Shown one piece after another: positions 1 through 7,017 of a stretch of 10,309 nucleotides of DNA. Positions within the stretch are counted from its first letter, which is position 1. Each line of letters begins with the position of its first letter. The stretch is taken from positions 1 to 10,309 of the forward strand of contig CANKMK010000011.1 of assembly GCA_947483025.1 (NCBI GenBank), given 5' to 3'. The notes below the pieces were generated by a model. That model ran no database searches. It was not told where the DNA came from and saw only the letters and a list, made by a program, of their open reading frames with translations. Made by a program: the position numbers and the translations under genes. The stretch comes from Chloroflexota bacterium. Lineage in GTDB: Bacteria > Chloroflexota > Limnocylindria > Limnocylindrales > Limnocylindraceae.

Positions 1-1704
1 GATCCACAGTCTGCCTGGGCTTAACGCATCTTCTGGTCGAGCGGCGATCGCGCCGATTGCCGTTGGGTAGGTTGTGCGCGCATCAACACGCGGCGCGCCA
101 AACGTTTCAAGGCCGAGTGCAATGAGGTACTTCGCAAGATGTGGGTGGGTGTATTCGTAGATTGCATGCGGTTCGCCGTACTTCCAGTCTTGCATGAACT
201 CTGTTGCGGTTCGTACGTGATACACCTCATCAAACTGGAAGTGTGTTGGCTCACCAACACGCCAACCTCTCAGCGACAACGCGCTCACCGCAACAAGTAC
301 AAGGAGCCATACATCGATGCGCGTAAGGGTTCGGCGTGGTTCCGGTTTTTCGATCACCGCTTTTTTTGGCATCGCGTCAACGCGCTTTCGAAGCGTCGAT
401 GCGGAGCGCACACCCGTCGTTGTTTTCTCCGAGCTCCACGCGAGCCAGATCGCAGCAGCAAGTGTTGTGGTGACTGCAACCGCAGTAACGGCTATCGCTA
501 TCGGCGTGTGCAGTGCCTCGGTAAACAAACCAAGATTTGGTAGGCCAGGGTTTTGGAAGTACGAGATGGTCAACACGCCCCAACTGTTCGCGAAGAATGC
601 AACCGACGTAGCGGTTGCAATCCAGCGCCATGCTGGCCGTGCCGCTGCGAGTGCGATCGTGAGTGGAATTGCCGGAAAGAGGTATCGCTCATGCACGCGC
701 GTTGGTAGAACGAAGAAGGCGATGGCGAGGATGGTGACGGCAGTGATGGTGCGAATTGCCGTATCGCTTCGTACGTAGCGCATGGCAGCGAGGATGGCGG
801 CGGCGATCGCTGCGCTGCCGATCGCAACTCCGGGGGCGCCGATGAGTGGGAGTGGATCGATGTCGGAGGCCCACCCGGTCGCGTCAACGACGGCGCGTCC
901 GCCGACGCTGATGAGTGCCCACGGGTTCCAGGCGTTCACTGAAAGGTACGGGTAGCCTCCTGCCGCCTCTACGACCTTGGCCACCACGTCAGGGAGCGTG
1001 AGCCCGAACGGCAGTGCGGCAAGTGCGATGGTGGCCGCACCGGCAAGACCCGACACGACAAAGGCCCACGGGTCGCGTGCCGATCGTGCCCGAACAAAGG
1101 CGAGCACGCCCACGATGGGGATCAGGATGCCGAACTGCGGCTTCAGTACCGCGGCGAGCGCGGCGAGGATCGCACCGCGCACAGTCTTACCGCGAACAAG
1201 TGCCGAGAGCGAGAAGAGGAGCGCTGCGGTCCCAATGGAGTCGACCTGCCCCCAAACGGCGGAATCGAGCCAGATCATTGGCCCAGCGGCCATCGCAACG
1301 GCGGCGAGAAGTTGGCCGCGGCGCGGGGCGCCGAGGTCGACGGCGAGCCGCGCGGTCGCAAACACCAGCAGGCCGTCAGCAAGGATTGCAGGGAGCTTGA
1401 TCAGCGCTCCGGGGTCGGTACTCCCCGTGAAGAGTGCGCCGATTTCGCTGAGTGCCCAAAGGATCCACATGTAGCCAGGGAGATAGTCAACGAAGATTCC
1501 GCGGTTGTAGAAACCCCACGGTCCGCGGGTCCCTAGCTCAGATGCCCACGATCGGAATGAGTTGAGGTCAGCGGCAAATCCGGCGTCTGGCGGGAGTGCC
1601 ACGTATGCGATGATCAGCCGCAAGAGAATCCCAAGTGCAGCAATCAGCGCAAGTGTGCGAAGGCTGACCTGCTCGGTTGGTCGACGGGCCGTCTGAGAAG
1701 TCAT
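1..1704 (-). CDS. Tandem GT-C membrane glycosyltransferase: Gpi18-like domain fused to PMT/ArnT-like domain (3' end beyond window)
   Basis: The frame is open for all 568 codons from an ATG at 1704 to the window edge, with no stop. Residues 1-425 are hydrophobic with many membrane segments and match the Gpi18-like/COG5542 mannosyltransferase pattern: an acidic residue in the first outer loop (D46 in ADLNSF), WGQVDS at 151-156, KPQ at 188-190 and HERYLFP at 338-344. A basic, polar linker (about 426-462) leads into a new membrane segment (about 463-478), then FDEVYH at 491-496 and YEYTHPHLAKYL at 516-527. These are hallmarks of the first loop of PMT/ArnT-type (GT39/GT83) enzymes, whose acidic pair is catalytic. 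Family members move a sugar, often mannose, from a polyprenyl-phosphate donor to an acceptor outside the membrane. The substrates here are unknown. There is no clear Shine-Dalgarno before the ATG, and the transcript may be leaderless. The divergent GT2 gene may supply the donor. The domain calls are from motifs I can see; the fusion is read directly from the frame. Confidence 0.9.
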   Translation of the reverse strand, partial: MTSQTARRPTEQVSLRTLALIAALGILLRLIIAYVALPPDAGFAADLNSFRSWASELGTRGPWGFYNRGIFVDYLPGYMWILWALSEIGALFTGSTDPGALIKLPAILADGLLVFATARLAVDLGAPRRGQLLAAVAMAAGPMIWLDSAVWGQVDSIGTAALLFSLSALVRGKTVRGAILAALAAVLKPQFGILIPIVGVLAFVRARSARDPWAFVVSGLAGAATIALAALPFGLTLPDVVAKVVEAAGGYPYLSVNAWNPWALISVGGRAVVDATGWASDIDPLPLIGAPGVAIGSAAIAAAILAAMRYVRSDTAIRTITAVTILAIAFFVLPTRVHERYLFPAIPLTIALAAARPAWRWIATATSVAFFANSWGVLTISYFQNPGLPNLGLFTEALHTPIAIAVTAVAVTTTLAAAIWLAWSSEKTTTGVRSASTLRKRVDAMPKKAVIEKPEPRRTLTRIDVWLLVLVAVSALSLRGWRVGEPTHFQFDEVYHVRTATEFMQDWKYGEPHAIYEYTHPHLAKYLIALGLETFGAPRVDARTTYPTAIGAIAARPEDALSPGRLWI

Positions 1705-1710
1705 TTGCCG

Positions 1711-1716
1711 AGTGTA
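1711..1716 (-). promoter_or_regulatory. Candidate -10 element (TACACT) for a leaderless transcript of the GT-C gene
   Basis: On the minus strand TACACT lies exactly 6 nt before the ATG at 1704. That is the spacing expected when transcription starts on the first base of the start codon. No ribosome binding site is visible between them. The region 17 nt further up (CCTTCC) is a poor -35. The divergent space is only 34 bp, so a compact arrangement is needed. This is inferred from spacing and consensus only. Confidence 0.35.
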
Positions 1717-1722
1717 GCCGTG

Positions 1723-1729
1723 AAGGGGG
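1723..1729 (+). promoter_or_regulatory. Ribosome binding site (AAGGGGG) deciding the GT2 start
   Basis: AAGGGGG ends 9 nt before the GTG at 1739, a workable Shine-Dalgarno distance. It abuts an in-frame TTG at 1730 directly, which is too close. This favours GTG 1739 as the start. Confidence 0.55.
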
Positions 1730-1738
1730 TTGTGGAAG

Positions 1739-2488
1739 GTGCCACTGCAGGAGCTCTCACTCTTCTTCCCCTGCCATAACGAGGCTGAGAACCTTGAGGC
1801 GCTTGTCGCCGATGCGCTCGCCGCACTCCCCGCCCTTGCGGCGACCTATGAGGTCATTCTTGTTGACGATGGTTCCCGTGATGACACTGCTGGTGTGGCG
1901 GAGCGCCTTGTGCAGCGACATGGCGGAGCAGTTCGCTTGGTTCGTCACGACGTGAATCGTGGGTATGGGGGCGCACTTCGCTCAGGTTTTGCCGCTGCGC
2001 GATATCAGTACCTCGCCTACACCGACGGTGACCGCCAGTTCCGCGTCGCCGATCTTGCGCGACTTGTTGCAGGTGCTGAGGCCACAGGCGCTCCAGTCGT
2101 CATTGGGTATCGACTGCGGCGCGCAGACCCACCTCTGCGTCTCATCTACGCAACCCTTTATCGCGTTGCGAATCGCATCTGGTTCGGACTTCGGGTTCGC
2201 GACGTTGACTGTGCTGCAAAACTCTTCCGGCGTGATGCGCTGCGCGGCATCAGCGTGCACTCCGATGGTGCGTTCTTCTCCGCTGAGCTCCTCATTCGTT
2301 TACGACTCGCAGGGGTAGCTATCAGCGAGGTGGGTGTGCCGCACTATCCGCGCACCGCTGGTTTGCCAACGGGGGCGCGCCTCTCTGTCATCACGCGAGC
2401 CGTTCGCGACTTTTGGTCGCTGCGGATTGGGCTTTGGTTAAACCGGTCTCGCGCGCTCTCACGGGGTCGCGTACTGCTAAAGGATTAG
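1739..2488 (+). CDS. GT2 family glycosyltransferase, polyprenyl-phosphate mannose/glucose synthase-like
   Basis: This is a 249-residue protein from GTG 1739. It has the GT-A fold signature of family 2: LSLFFPCHNEAENL near the N-terminus, the nucleotide-binding VDDGS at 42-46, NRGYGGALRSG at 73-83, and TDGDRQF at 95-101 in place of the usual DADGQF metal-binding motif. RDVDCAAKLFRR at 154-165 also fits DPM1/DPG-synthase-like enzymes, which transfer a sugar from GDP- or UDP-sugar to polyprenyl phosphate at the inner membrane face. No C-terminal membrane pair is present, so it resembles the short soluble DPM1 type. It diverges from the GT-C gene 34 bp away, whose enzyme class uses such lipid-linked sugars, so a donor-user pair is plausible. 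Its stop overlaps the stop of the convergent DUF151 gene by 4 bp. An alternative start is TTG at 1730 (3 residues longer). The sugar specificity cannot be read from the sequence. Confidence 0.92.
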   Translation: MPLQELSLFFPCHNEAENLEALVADALAALPALAATYEVILVDDGSRDDTAGVAERLVQRHGGAVRLVRHDVNRGYGGALRSGFAAARYQYLAYTDGDRQFRVADLARLVAGAEATGAPVVIGYRLRRADPPLRLIYATLYRVANRIWFGLRVRDVDCAAKLFRRDALRGISVHSDGAFFSAELLIRLRLAGVAISEVGVPHYPRTAGLPTGARLSVITRAVRDFWSLRIGLWLNRSRALSRGRVLLKD

Positions 2489-2973
2489 CGCGCGGCTGGT
2501 GGCTCCTCACCATCAAGTGAGTTGACAAAGTCACGGAAGAGCGAGAGCCGCTCCTCTTCTGCGGCCTCCGGAACGATTCCTTCTGTTGAGAGCAGCTCTG
2601 CTGAGATAAAGATGGGGGCCTCGGCGCGTAGGGCCAGCGCAACAGCATCACTTGGGCGTGCGTCGAGCTCTGCCTCTTCGCCGCTTGGAGCAACCATCAG
2701 CATCCGCGCGCGAAATGTCTCGTCGCGAACCTCTGTAATGCGCACTTCGCGCAGTGTTGCCCCGAGCGCGCGAATGGCGCGGAGCGCAGTGTCGTGTGTG
2801 AGCGGGCGCTCTGGTGTGACTCCCTGAAGGTGATAGGCGATGGCGCTGGCCTCGTTTGGTCCGATTGGAATCGGCAAATAGCGCGCCTCCTCAGCATCGC
2901 GAAGCAGCAGCACGTGCGTTCCAGAGATCATCTGGATGCGCACCCCATCAACAACCGCGCGTCGTAGTTCCAT
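2485..2973 (-). CDS. DUF151 (bifunctional nuclease domain, BFN) protein
   Basis: The 162-residue protein matches the DUF151/BFN family along most of its length. LPIPIGPNEASAIAYHLQG lies near residues 33-51. It is followed by PERPLTHD, a TFRARMLM-like strand and the family core DARPSDAVALALRAEAPIFIS. The acidic C-terminal tail (EEERLSLFRDFVNSLDGEEPP) is typical of bacterial members. Plant BFN homologues have been reported to cleave RNA and DNA; the bacterial role is not firmly known and may be regulatory or nucleolytic. It lies 18 bp after the stop of the 828-aa gene, so it is probably the last gene of the replication-locus transcript. A short AGGA lies very close to the ATG and is a poor ribosome site. 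The TAA stop overlaps the TAG of the convergent GT2 gene, leaving no room for a terminator between them. Confidence 0.93.
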   Translation of the reverse strand: MELRRAVVDGVRIQMISGTHVLLLRDAEEARYLPIPIGPNEASAIAYHLQGVTPERPLTHDTALRAIRALGATLREVRITEVRDETFRARMLMVAPSGEEAELDARPSDAVALALRAEAPIFISAELLSTEGIVPEAAEEERLSLFRDFVNSLDGEEPPAAR

Positions 2974-2991
2974 CGTCCTATGATCGCACGC

Positions 2992-5478
2992 TTACGGCGT
3001 AGGGATTGGGGTTTCGATCACAGGATCAGGCGTTGGGCCGACGCTCGCTCCTGGCTCTTGTGTCACCGCTTTTCCGAGCACCGCACTGCGAACGCGCTCC
3101 GCTTCAGCCCAGACAAAGGTTGGCGCACCGCCATCAGCAGCTGGGAGGATGTAGCCGCCGAGAATTTCACCAACAGGATCGCCTTGATCGGTGATGGCGT
3201 ACTGCGCGAGCATGACGCCGGACGAAGCCTTGCTGTACGCGATCACTCGTCGTGCGCTGGTATCCCAGACGTAGATGATCCCGGTTCGGCTCGCTCCTGC
3301 AGACATCACAAGTGTTGGTGTAAGGAGGGGGCGAAGTAGTTCGTCGCCGATCTCTGCTGGGCTCCAGTCATCAGCGGCGCCACCGGAGTAGCGGCGCAGC
3401 ACACCGCCGCTCGTCATGTACACGTCGCCGTCGATGGCGATGCCCGTCATGGTGCCGAGCGCCATGGGGGTGATCAGGTACGCCGTCGGGGTGGCTGGGT
3501 AGCCCGTGCCATCGGGTGCTGGTTGATATCGCAAGATCTGACGCGCCGATGGGTCAACAACGTAGAGGCGATAGAGCCCCGTCCCGGGGTCTGCTGCGAA
3601 GCCAATGATCGCCTTGATATCGCTCCCCCACAGTTCGCCATCGCGAACACGAAGCTTGACGAGTGTCCCCTTCCCCGACCCGTCGGAGGGTCGCCAGCGC
3701 CAGAGGTTGGATGAGGCGTCGAACACCACAAGGTCTGGCCCCGAGGCGGCGAGAAGGAGTGCGCGCCCGGTGCGCGTGCCGTAGAGGTCAAAGCCTGGTT
3801 GGTACACCACGGTTGCGCGGCCGCGCTCTGCATCAATTCGATAGACCGCGCCCGTTACCTTGTCGATCACGTAGGGGAGGCCGTCGGGGCCCTGAACGAT
3901 CGCCTGGATCTCAACCGTTGCCCCCGCTGCGCTGAAGTTGAAGAGTTCAATCGGGGATGTGTTGTTCACGAGGAAAATCTTGTTGAGTGTCTCTGTTGCC
4001 TGCGTTCGGAGTGATGTGATTTGGACAACTGGTCCGCCGCCACTCTCTGCGAGATTCAGATTGGCGACCGCGGCGAGAAGCAGGCTCTTCACGCGCGAAG
4101 GGTCGTTGACCAGAAGGTTGGTCTGGGGATCAAGCGCCTCACTGATGCTGATCTCGGCGTTGCGAAGCGCCTCGCGGGCCTTGGCTGCAGCGTCGAGCTC
4201 GGGGGTTGATCCGTTTAGTACGAGTGTGGTCGCGCCGCCGACTCCAGCAACTAACACCGCAGCAAGAAGGATCGTGGCGGAGCGGCGTCGCCGCGCGCGT
4301 TGTACTTCGTGTTCCGCCTGCTCTTCACCCCTTGTCGCTGCGCGAAGTGTTGGCTCTGCTGGGGTGATGGTGAGCCACGGCGCTCGGCGTTCGATCTCGT
4401 TCGCAAGGCGCGCAGCGGCACGCTGCCAGAACGAGGTAGATATTGCCGCGCGCTCTCGCCACGATCGTTCGACCTGGGGCTCTGCTGTGCTGCGATGCTC
4501 TGCGCGCAGTCGCGCCTCTGCGCGGGCTGCCTCCTGTGCGGCTCGTACTGCGTCGCTTGTTCGCTGATCGCGGGCTGGTGGCGGTTGGCTCTTTCCGCGC
4601 GCACGTGGGTCCACGCCACTTCGGGTGCTTGGTCGTCGCGCATCGATCACCGCTTGTGCTGCGGTGTCGATTGGCTCGTACGGTTGTGTAAGGGCGTCTG
4701 GCCGATTTGGGTCAGCTTTTGGTGTTGCAGGCTTTGCGGCGGCGATGCGCGCCTCGCGCTCGAGGTTCCCCTCCTCCCAACGCGCACGCGCATTGATCTT
4801 TGCAACGGCGACCGGGTCGGTCGGAACGTTGATGAGCGTGTCGGTCGTTGGTGTATTCCGCTGGGGAACTTTTCGTACCGGCGGCAACACTTCAAGGAGC
4901 ACCGCTGGGTAGGTGAGTGGTGCGAATGCGCCGCTTGCTGGCGTTCGCAGCTTTGCGGTGCGCTTCGCATCGTCCGCAGTTACTGCCATCGCGACGCGAT
5001 CTTCGGCTGACATCGAGAGGCGCGTTGTAGAGATTCCGCCGCGTTCGAGTGTGCGCGATGATGAGCCGGGCGCGTCATCGGGCAGCATGATGGTGGCGGT
5101 GCGCCCATCTGTGGTGCGGCGCGCCGCAATCGCTACGCCGCTGGTGCGAGCTGCGAGAACTTCGTCACGCGAGAGTGCAACGAGGCCAACGGCTACCTCT
5201 TTACCCAGTAGTGTTTGCGCGGTCATTAGCGCACGACGTGCCCGCTCTGCCGGGCTCGCCGACGCATCTTTGTCAAAGAGGTTCAGGGTTTCGTTTGCCG
5301 CTCGCTGCAGCTGCTCGGTGGTTGCGTTCGCGAGGGAGACCAGTACGGCGCGTGTGCCGAGCACGCGTTCTTCAGCCGGCCCTTTCGGTGTACGTGCGAG
5401 TAGCAGCCAGCCCTGGCCGAACGCCGGCTCAGCCGCTGTGAGCACTGCGGGGTGAATGGTCTGTTCGGTGTGGTCCAT
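2992..5478 (-). CDS. Single-pass membrane protein with degenerate PP2C-like N-terminus and propeller-like outer domain
   Basis: This 828-residue protein is not one I can name. Residues 1-200 alternate strands and helices. The stretch VGLVALSRDEVLAARTSGVA (97-116) and the MSAEDRVAMAV stretch (156-166) recall the core of PP2C-type phosphatases, but the metal-binding aspartates expected there are missing, so it may be a pseudophosphatase (weak inference). Residues 201-395 are polar and rich in Ala, Arg, Pro and Glu. RRRR (396-399) followed by a hydrophobic segment (about 401-421) is one transmembrane helix with the N-terminus inside. A helical stretch (425-505) precedes about 300 outer residues with repeated strand motifs such as LPYVIDKVTGAVYRID, DLVVFDASSNLWRW, LYVVDPSARQILRY and IIYVWDTSARRVIAY, which suggests a beta-propeller of the NHL/YVTN kind. 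The tail is Pro/Thr-rich. It starts 15 bp after the DciA-like gene and ends 18 bp before the DUF151 gene. It could be a surface sensor or scaffold; a true function cannot be assigned. Confidence 0.88.
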   Translation of the reverse strand: MDHTEQTIHPAVLTAAEPAFGQGWLLLARTPKGPAEERVLGTRAVLVSLANATTEQLQRAANETLNLFDKDASASPAERARRALMTAQTLLGKEVAVGLVALSRDEVLAARTSGVAIAARRTTDGRTATIMLPDDAPGSSSRTLERGGISTTRLSMSAEDRVAMAVTADDAKRTAKLRTPASGAFAPLTYPAVLLEVLPPVRKVPQRNTPTTDTLINVPTDPVAVAKINARARWEEGNLEREARIAAAKPATPKADPNRPDALTQPYEPIDTAAQAVIDARRPSTRSGVDPRARGKSQPPPARDQRTSDAVRAAQEAARAEARLRAEHRSTAEPQVERSWRERAAISTSFWQRAAARLANEIERRAPWLTITPAEPTLRAATRGEEQAEHEVQRARRRRSATILLAAVLVAGVGGATTLVLNGSTPELDAAAKAREALRNAEISISEALDPQTNLLVNDPSRVKSLLLAAVANLNLAESGGGPVVQITSLRTQATETLNKIFLVNNTSPIELFNFSAAGATVEIQAIVQGPDGLPYVIDKVTGAVYRIDAERGRATVVYQPGFDLYGTRTGRALLLAASGPDLVVFDASSNLWRWRPSDGSGKGTLVKLRVRDGELWGSDIKAIIGFAADPGTGLYRLYVVDPSARQILRYQPAPDGTGYPATPTAYLITPMALGTMTGIAIDGDVYMTSGGVLRRYSGGAADDWSPAEIGDELLRPLLTPTLVMSAGASRTGIIYVWDTSARRVIAYSKASSGVMLAQYAITDQGDPVGEILGGYILPAADGGAPTFVWAEAERVRSAVLGKAVTQEPGASVGPTPDPVIETPIPTP

Positions 5479-5493
5479 GTGTTGAGAATACGC

Positions 5494-5835
5494 TCAGTCT
5501 TGCTCGTTGTTTGGGCTGGCGATTCGCACAGTTAGGCCGATGGAGCGCTCGCCGCCGGGCCGCTCGCTAAAGGCGCGAGCGAGCTCGGCACCGCGCAGGT
5601 GGAGCTCTTGCGCCGCCACGGGGTTCCGTGCTTCAACAATGAGGCGGCTGCGCTCAATGGCAACGAGGTGGCTGACAGGGGCAAGGTGCGGCGCCACTTC
5701 GCGCAATAAGTCGCTGAATGCGCCCATTGTTCGTGCGAATCGCAGCTCCTCTTCAAAGCCGAGGGCGCGTGCCGCCTCAGGGAGCAGCCCCGCAAGCCCC
5801 TCTGGTCGCCCTTTTCGCGTGCGCTTCGCACTCAC
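5494..5835 (-). CDS. dciA: DUF721 / DciA-like putative helicase-loader protein
   Basis: This 113-residue basic protein has the DUF721 layout. A charged N-terminus is followed by helices (LAGLLPEAARALGFEEELRFARTMGAFSDLLREVAPHLAPVS) and then the strand-helix core HLVAIERSRLIVEARNPVAAQELHLRGAELARAF, a small KH-like fold. DciA in other bacteria helps load the DnaB replicative helicase at the origin; that role here is by family and position, not shown. Rv0004 of Mycobacterium follows recF in the same order. The start is GTG and forms a GTGA overlap with the recF stop, so translation is probably coupled. Upstream GGTGG is a weak ribosome site. No zinc-binding cysteines are seen. The family assignment rests on the pattern and context, since DUF721 sequences diverge strongly. 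Confidence 0.82.
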   Translation of the reverse strand: MSAKRTRKGRPEGLAGLLPEAARALGFEEELRFARTMGAFSDLLREVAPHLAPVSHLVAIERSRLIVEARNPVAAQELHLRGAELARAFSERPGGERSIGLTVRIASPNNEQD

Positions 5836-6986
5836 GTTGCCACCGTGCTGCCGTGGGGGCCGCGTTGAATCTCGCGAGCTGTTGCCTTCGCCACAAGGCC
5901 GGGCGCCAGGTCTTCGAGCGCGGTTGCCGTAATGATGCTCTGTGGGAGCGCGGCGATGCGTGCGACCAGATGCTCCCGTCGCTGGGGGTCTAGCTCGGAG
6001 AACGCGTCGTCGAGCAGCAGCACCGGCGGGTGGCCGTGCTCGTCGGTGAGCAACGTGATCTCAGCGAAGAGGAGTGCGAGGAGCAGGCTGCGCTGCTGGC
6101 CACGTGACGCAGTTGGCGCGATGTCGTTCCCTCCAACATGAAAGGCGATGTCGTCGCGGTGTGGACCAACCAGCGTGTACCCCTGATACCCCTCCGTCTC
6201 GGCGGTCTGGTCGAACGACTGCGAGAGGCGGGTGGCGCACTCGCTCGCCGATTCGTCCGCGCGGTACTCCTCACGTGAGAGGTAGTGCGTTTCAAGGTCG
6301 CCTTCGCTTGGCGCCACCTCTTTATGTGTCGCCGAAAGAACCGGGGCGAGCGCAGCGAGGAGAGCGAGTCGGCCAGCCACTACTTCTGAGCCTGTGGTGA
6401 TCAGCATCTCGGTCCATGGGCGCATCTCGCCTGCAATGGCGCGCCGTGCTGCACCGTCGACCTCGAGCGCATCTTTCAGCAACCGGTTGCGCTGACGAAG
6501 CGCGCGTTCGTAACGCGTCAGGGTGGCTTCGTACCCGCGCTGCCACTGGGACGCTACGCGGTCGAGCAGCCCGCGGCGTACCGACGGCGCACCTACAACG
6601 AGGCCGGTCTCTTCCGGGACAAACGCCGCAACCCGTAGCCGCTGTCCAAGCGCCGCTGTGGTGCGCGGCGTTCCGTTCAACACGTGTTTCGCGCGCCCGG
6701 CGCGCGAGATCTCTACACCGAGTGTTGATTGTGCGAGCGTATCGGTGGGGTCGGCGCCATCGTCGCGCACTGTCACCATGATGGAAGCCTGATCGCCGTC
6801 GCCCGCAATCACTTCGCGCAACGCGCCCGCGCGGTGCGAGCGGCCAGTGGCCGCGATGATGCACGCCTCGAGGATGGTGGTCTTCCCTGCGCCGTTCTCG
6901 CCCCAAAAGATGTGTGCCCCTGGCGTAAGCGCAACGGTGCCGTCGATCCAGCTGCGCACCTGGTGAAGCCGCACGCTCTCAATCAT
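5832..6986 (-). CDS. recF: RecF, DNA repair and recombination ATPase
   Basis: This 384-residue protein has the full RecF set. The Walker A is GENGAGKTT (29-37). The ABC/SMC-type signature is SRGQQRSLLLAL (294-305). The Walker B is PVLLLDDAFSELD (321-333), which includes the D-loop. The RecF-specific VGPHRDDI (273-280) is also present. RecF binds gapped DNA as an ATP-dependent dimer and, with RecO and RecR, helps place RecA at stalled forks and gaps. Its length is close to the usual 360-390. It begins 31 bp after the dnaN stop with no obvious Shine-Dalgarno, so it may depend on readthrough and coupling from dnaN. It ends in a 4-bp overlap with the DUF721 start. The short insert near EHGHP (316-320) before Walker B is normal for the family. 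Confidence 0.98.
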   Translation of the reverse strand: MIESVRLHQVRSWIDGTVALTPGAHIFWGENGAGKTTILEACIIAATGRSHRAGALREVIAGDGDQASIMVTVRDDGADPTDTLAQSTLGVEISRAGRAKHVLNGTPRTTAALGQRLRVAAFVPEETGLVVGAPSVRRGLLDRVASQWQRGYEATLTRYERALRQRNRLLKDALEVDGAARRAIAGEMRPWTEMLITTGSEVVAGRLALLAALAPVLSATHKEVAPSEGDLETHYLSREEYRADESASECATRLSQSFDQTAETEGYQGYTLVGPHRDDIAFHVGGNDIAPTASRGQQRSLLLALLFAEITLLTDEHGHPPVLLLDDAFSELDPQRREHLVARIAALPQSIITATALEDLAPGLVAKATAREIQRGPHGSTVAT

Positions 6987-7017
6987 TGCTACGCCGCGTG
7001 TTCGCGAGCGGGGTGGA

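Noticed and set aside
1730..1738. TTG start for the GT2 gene
   Set aside because: The G-rich ribosome site touches this codon directly; the GTG at 1739 has proper spacing.
3938..4567. Long plus-strand open frames opposite the 828-aa gene (also 4913-5455)
   Set aside because: They are antisense shadows of a GC-rich coding region. Their Ser/Arg/Ala-rich translations have no domain pattern.
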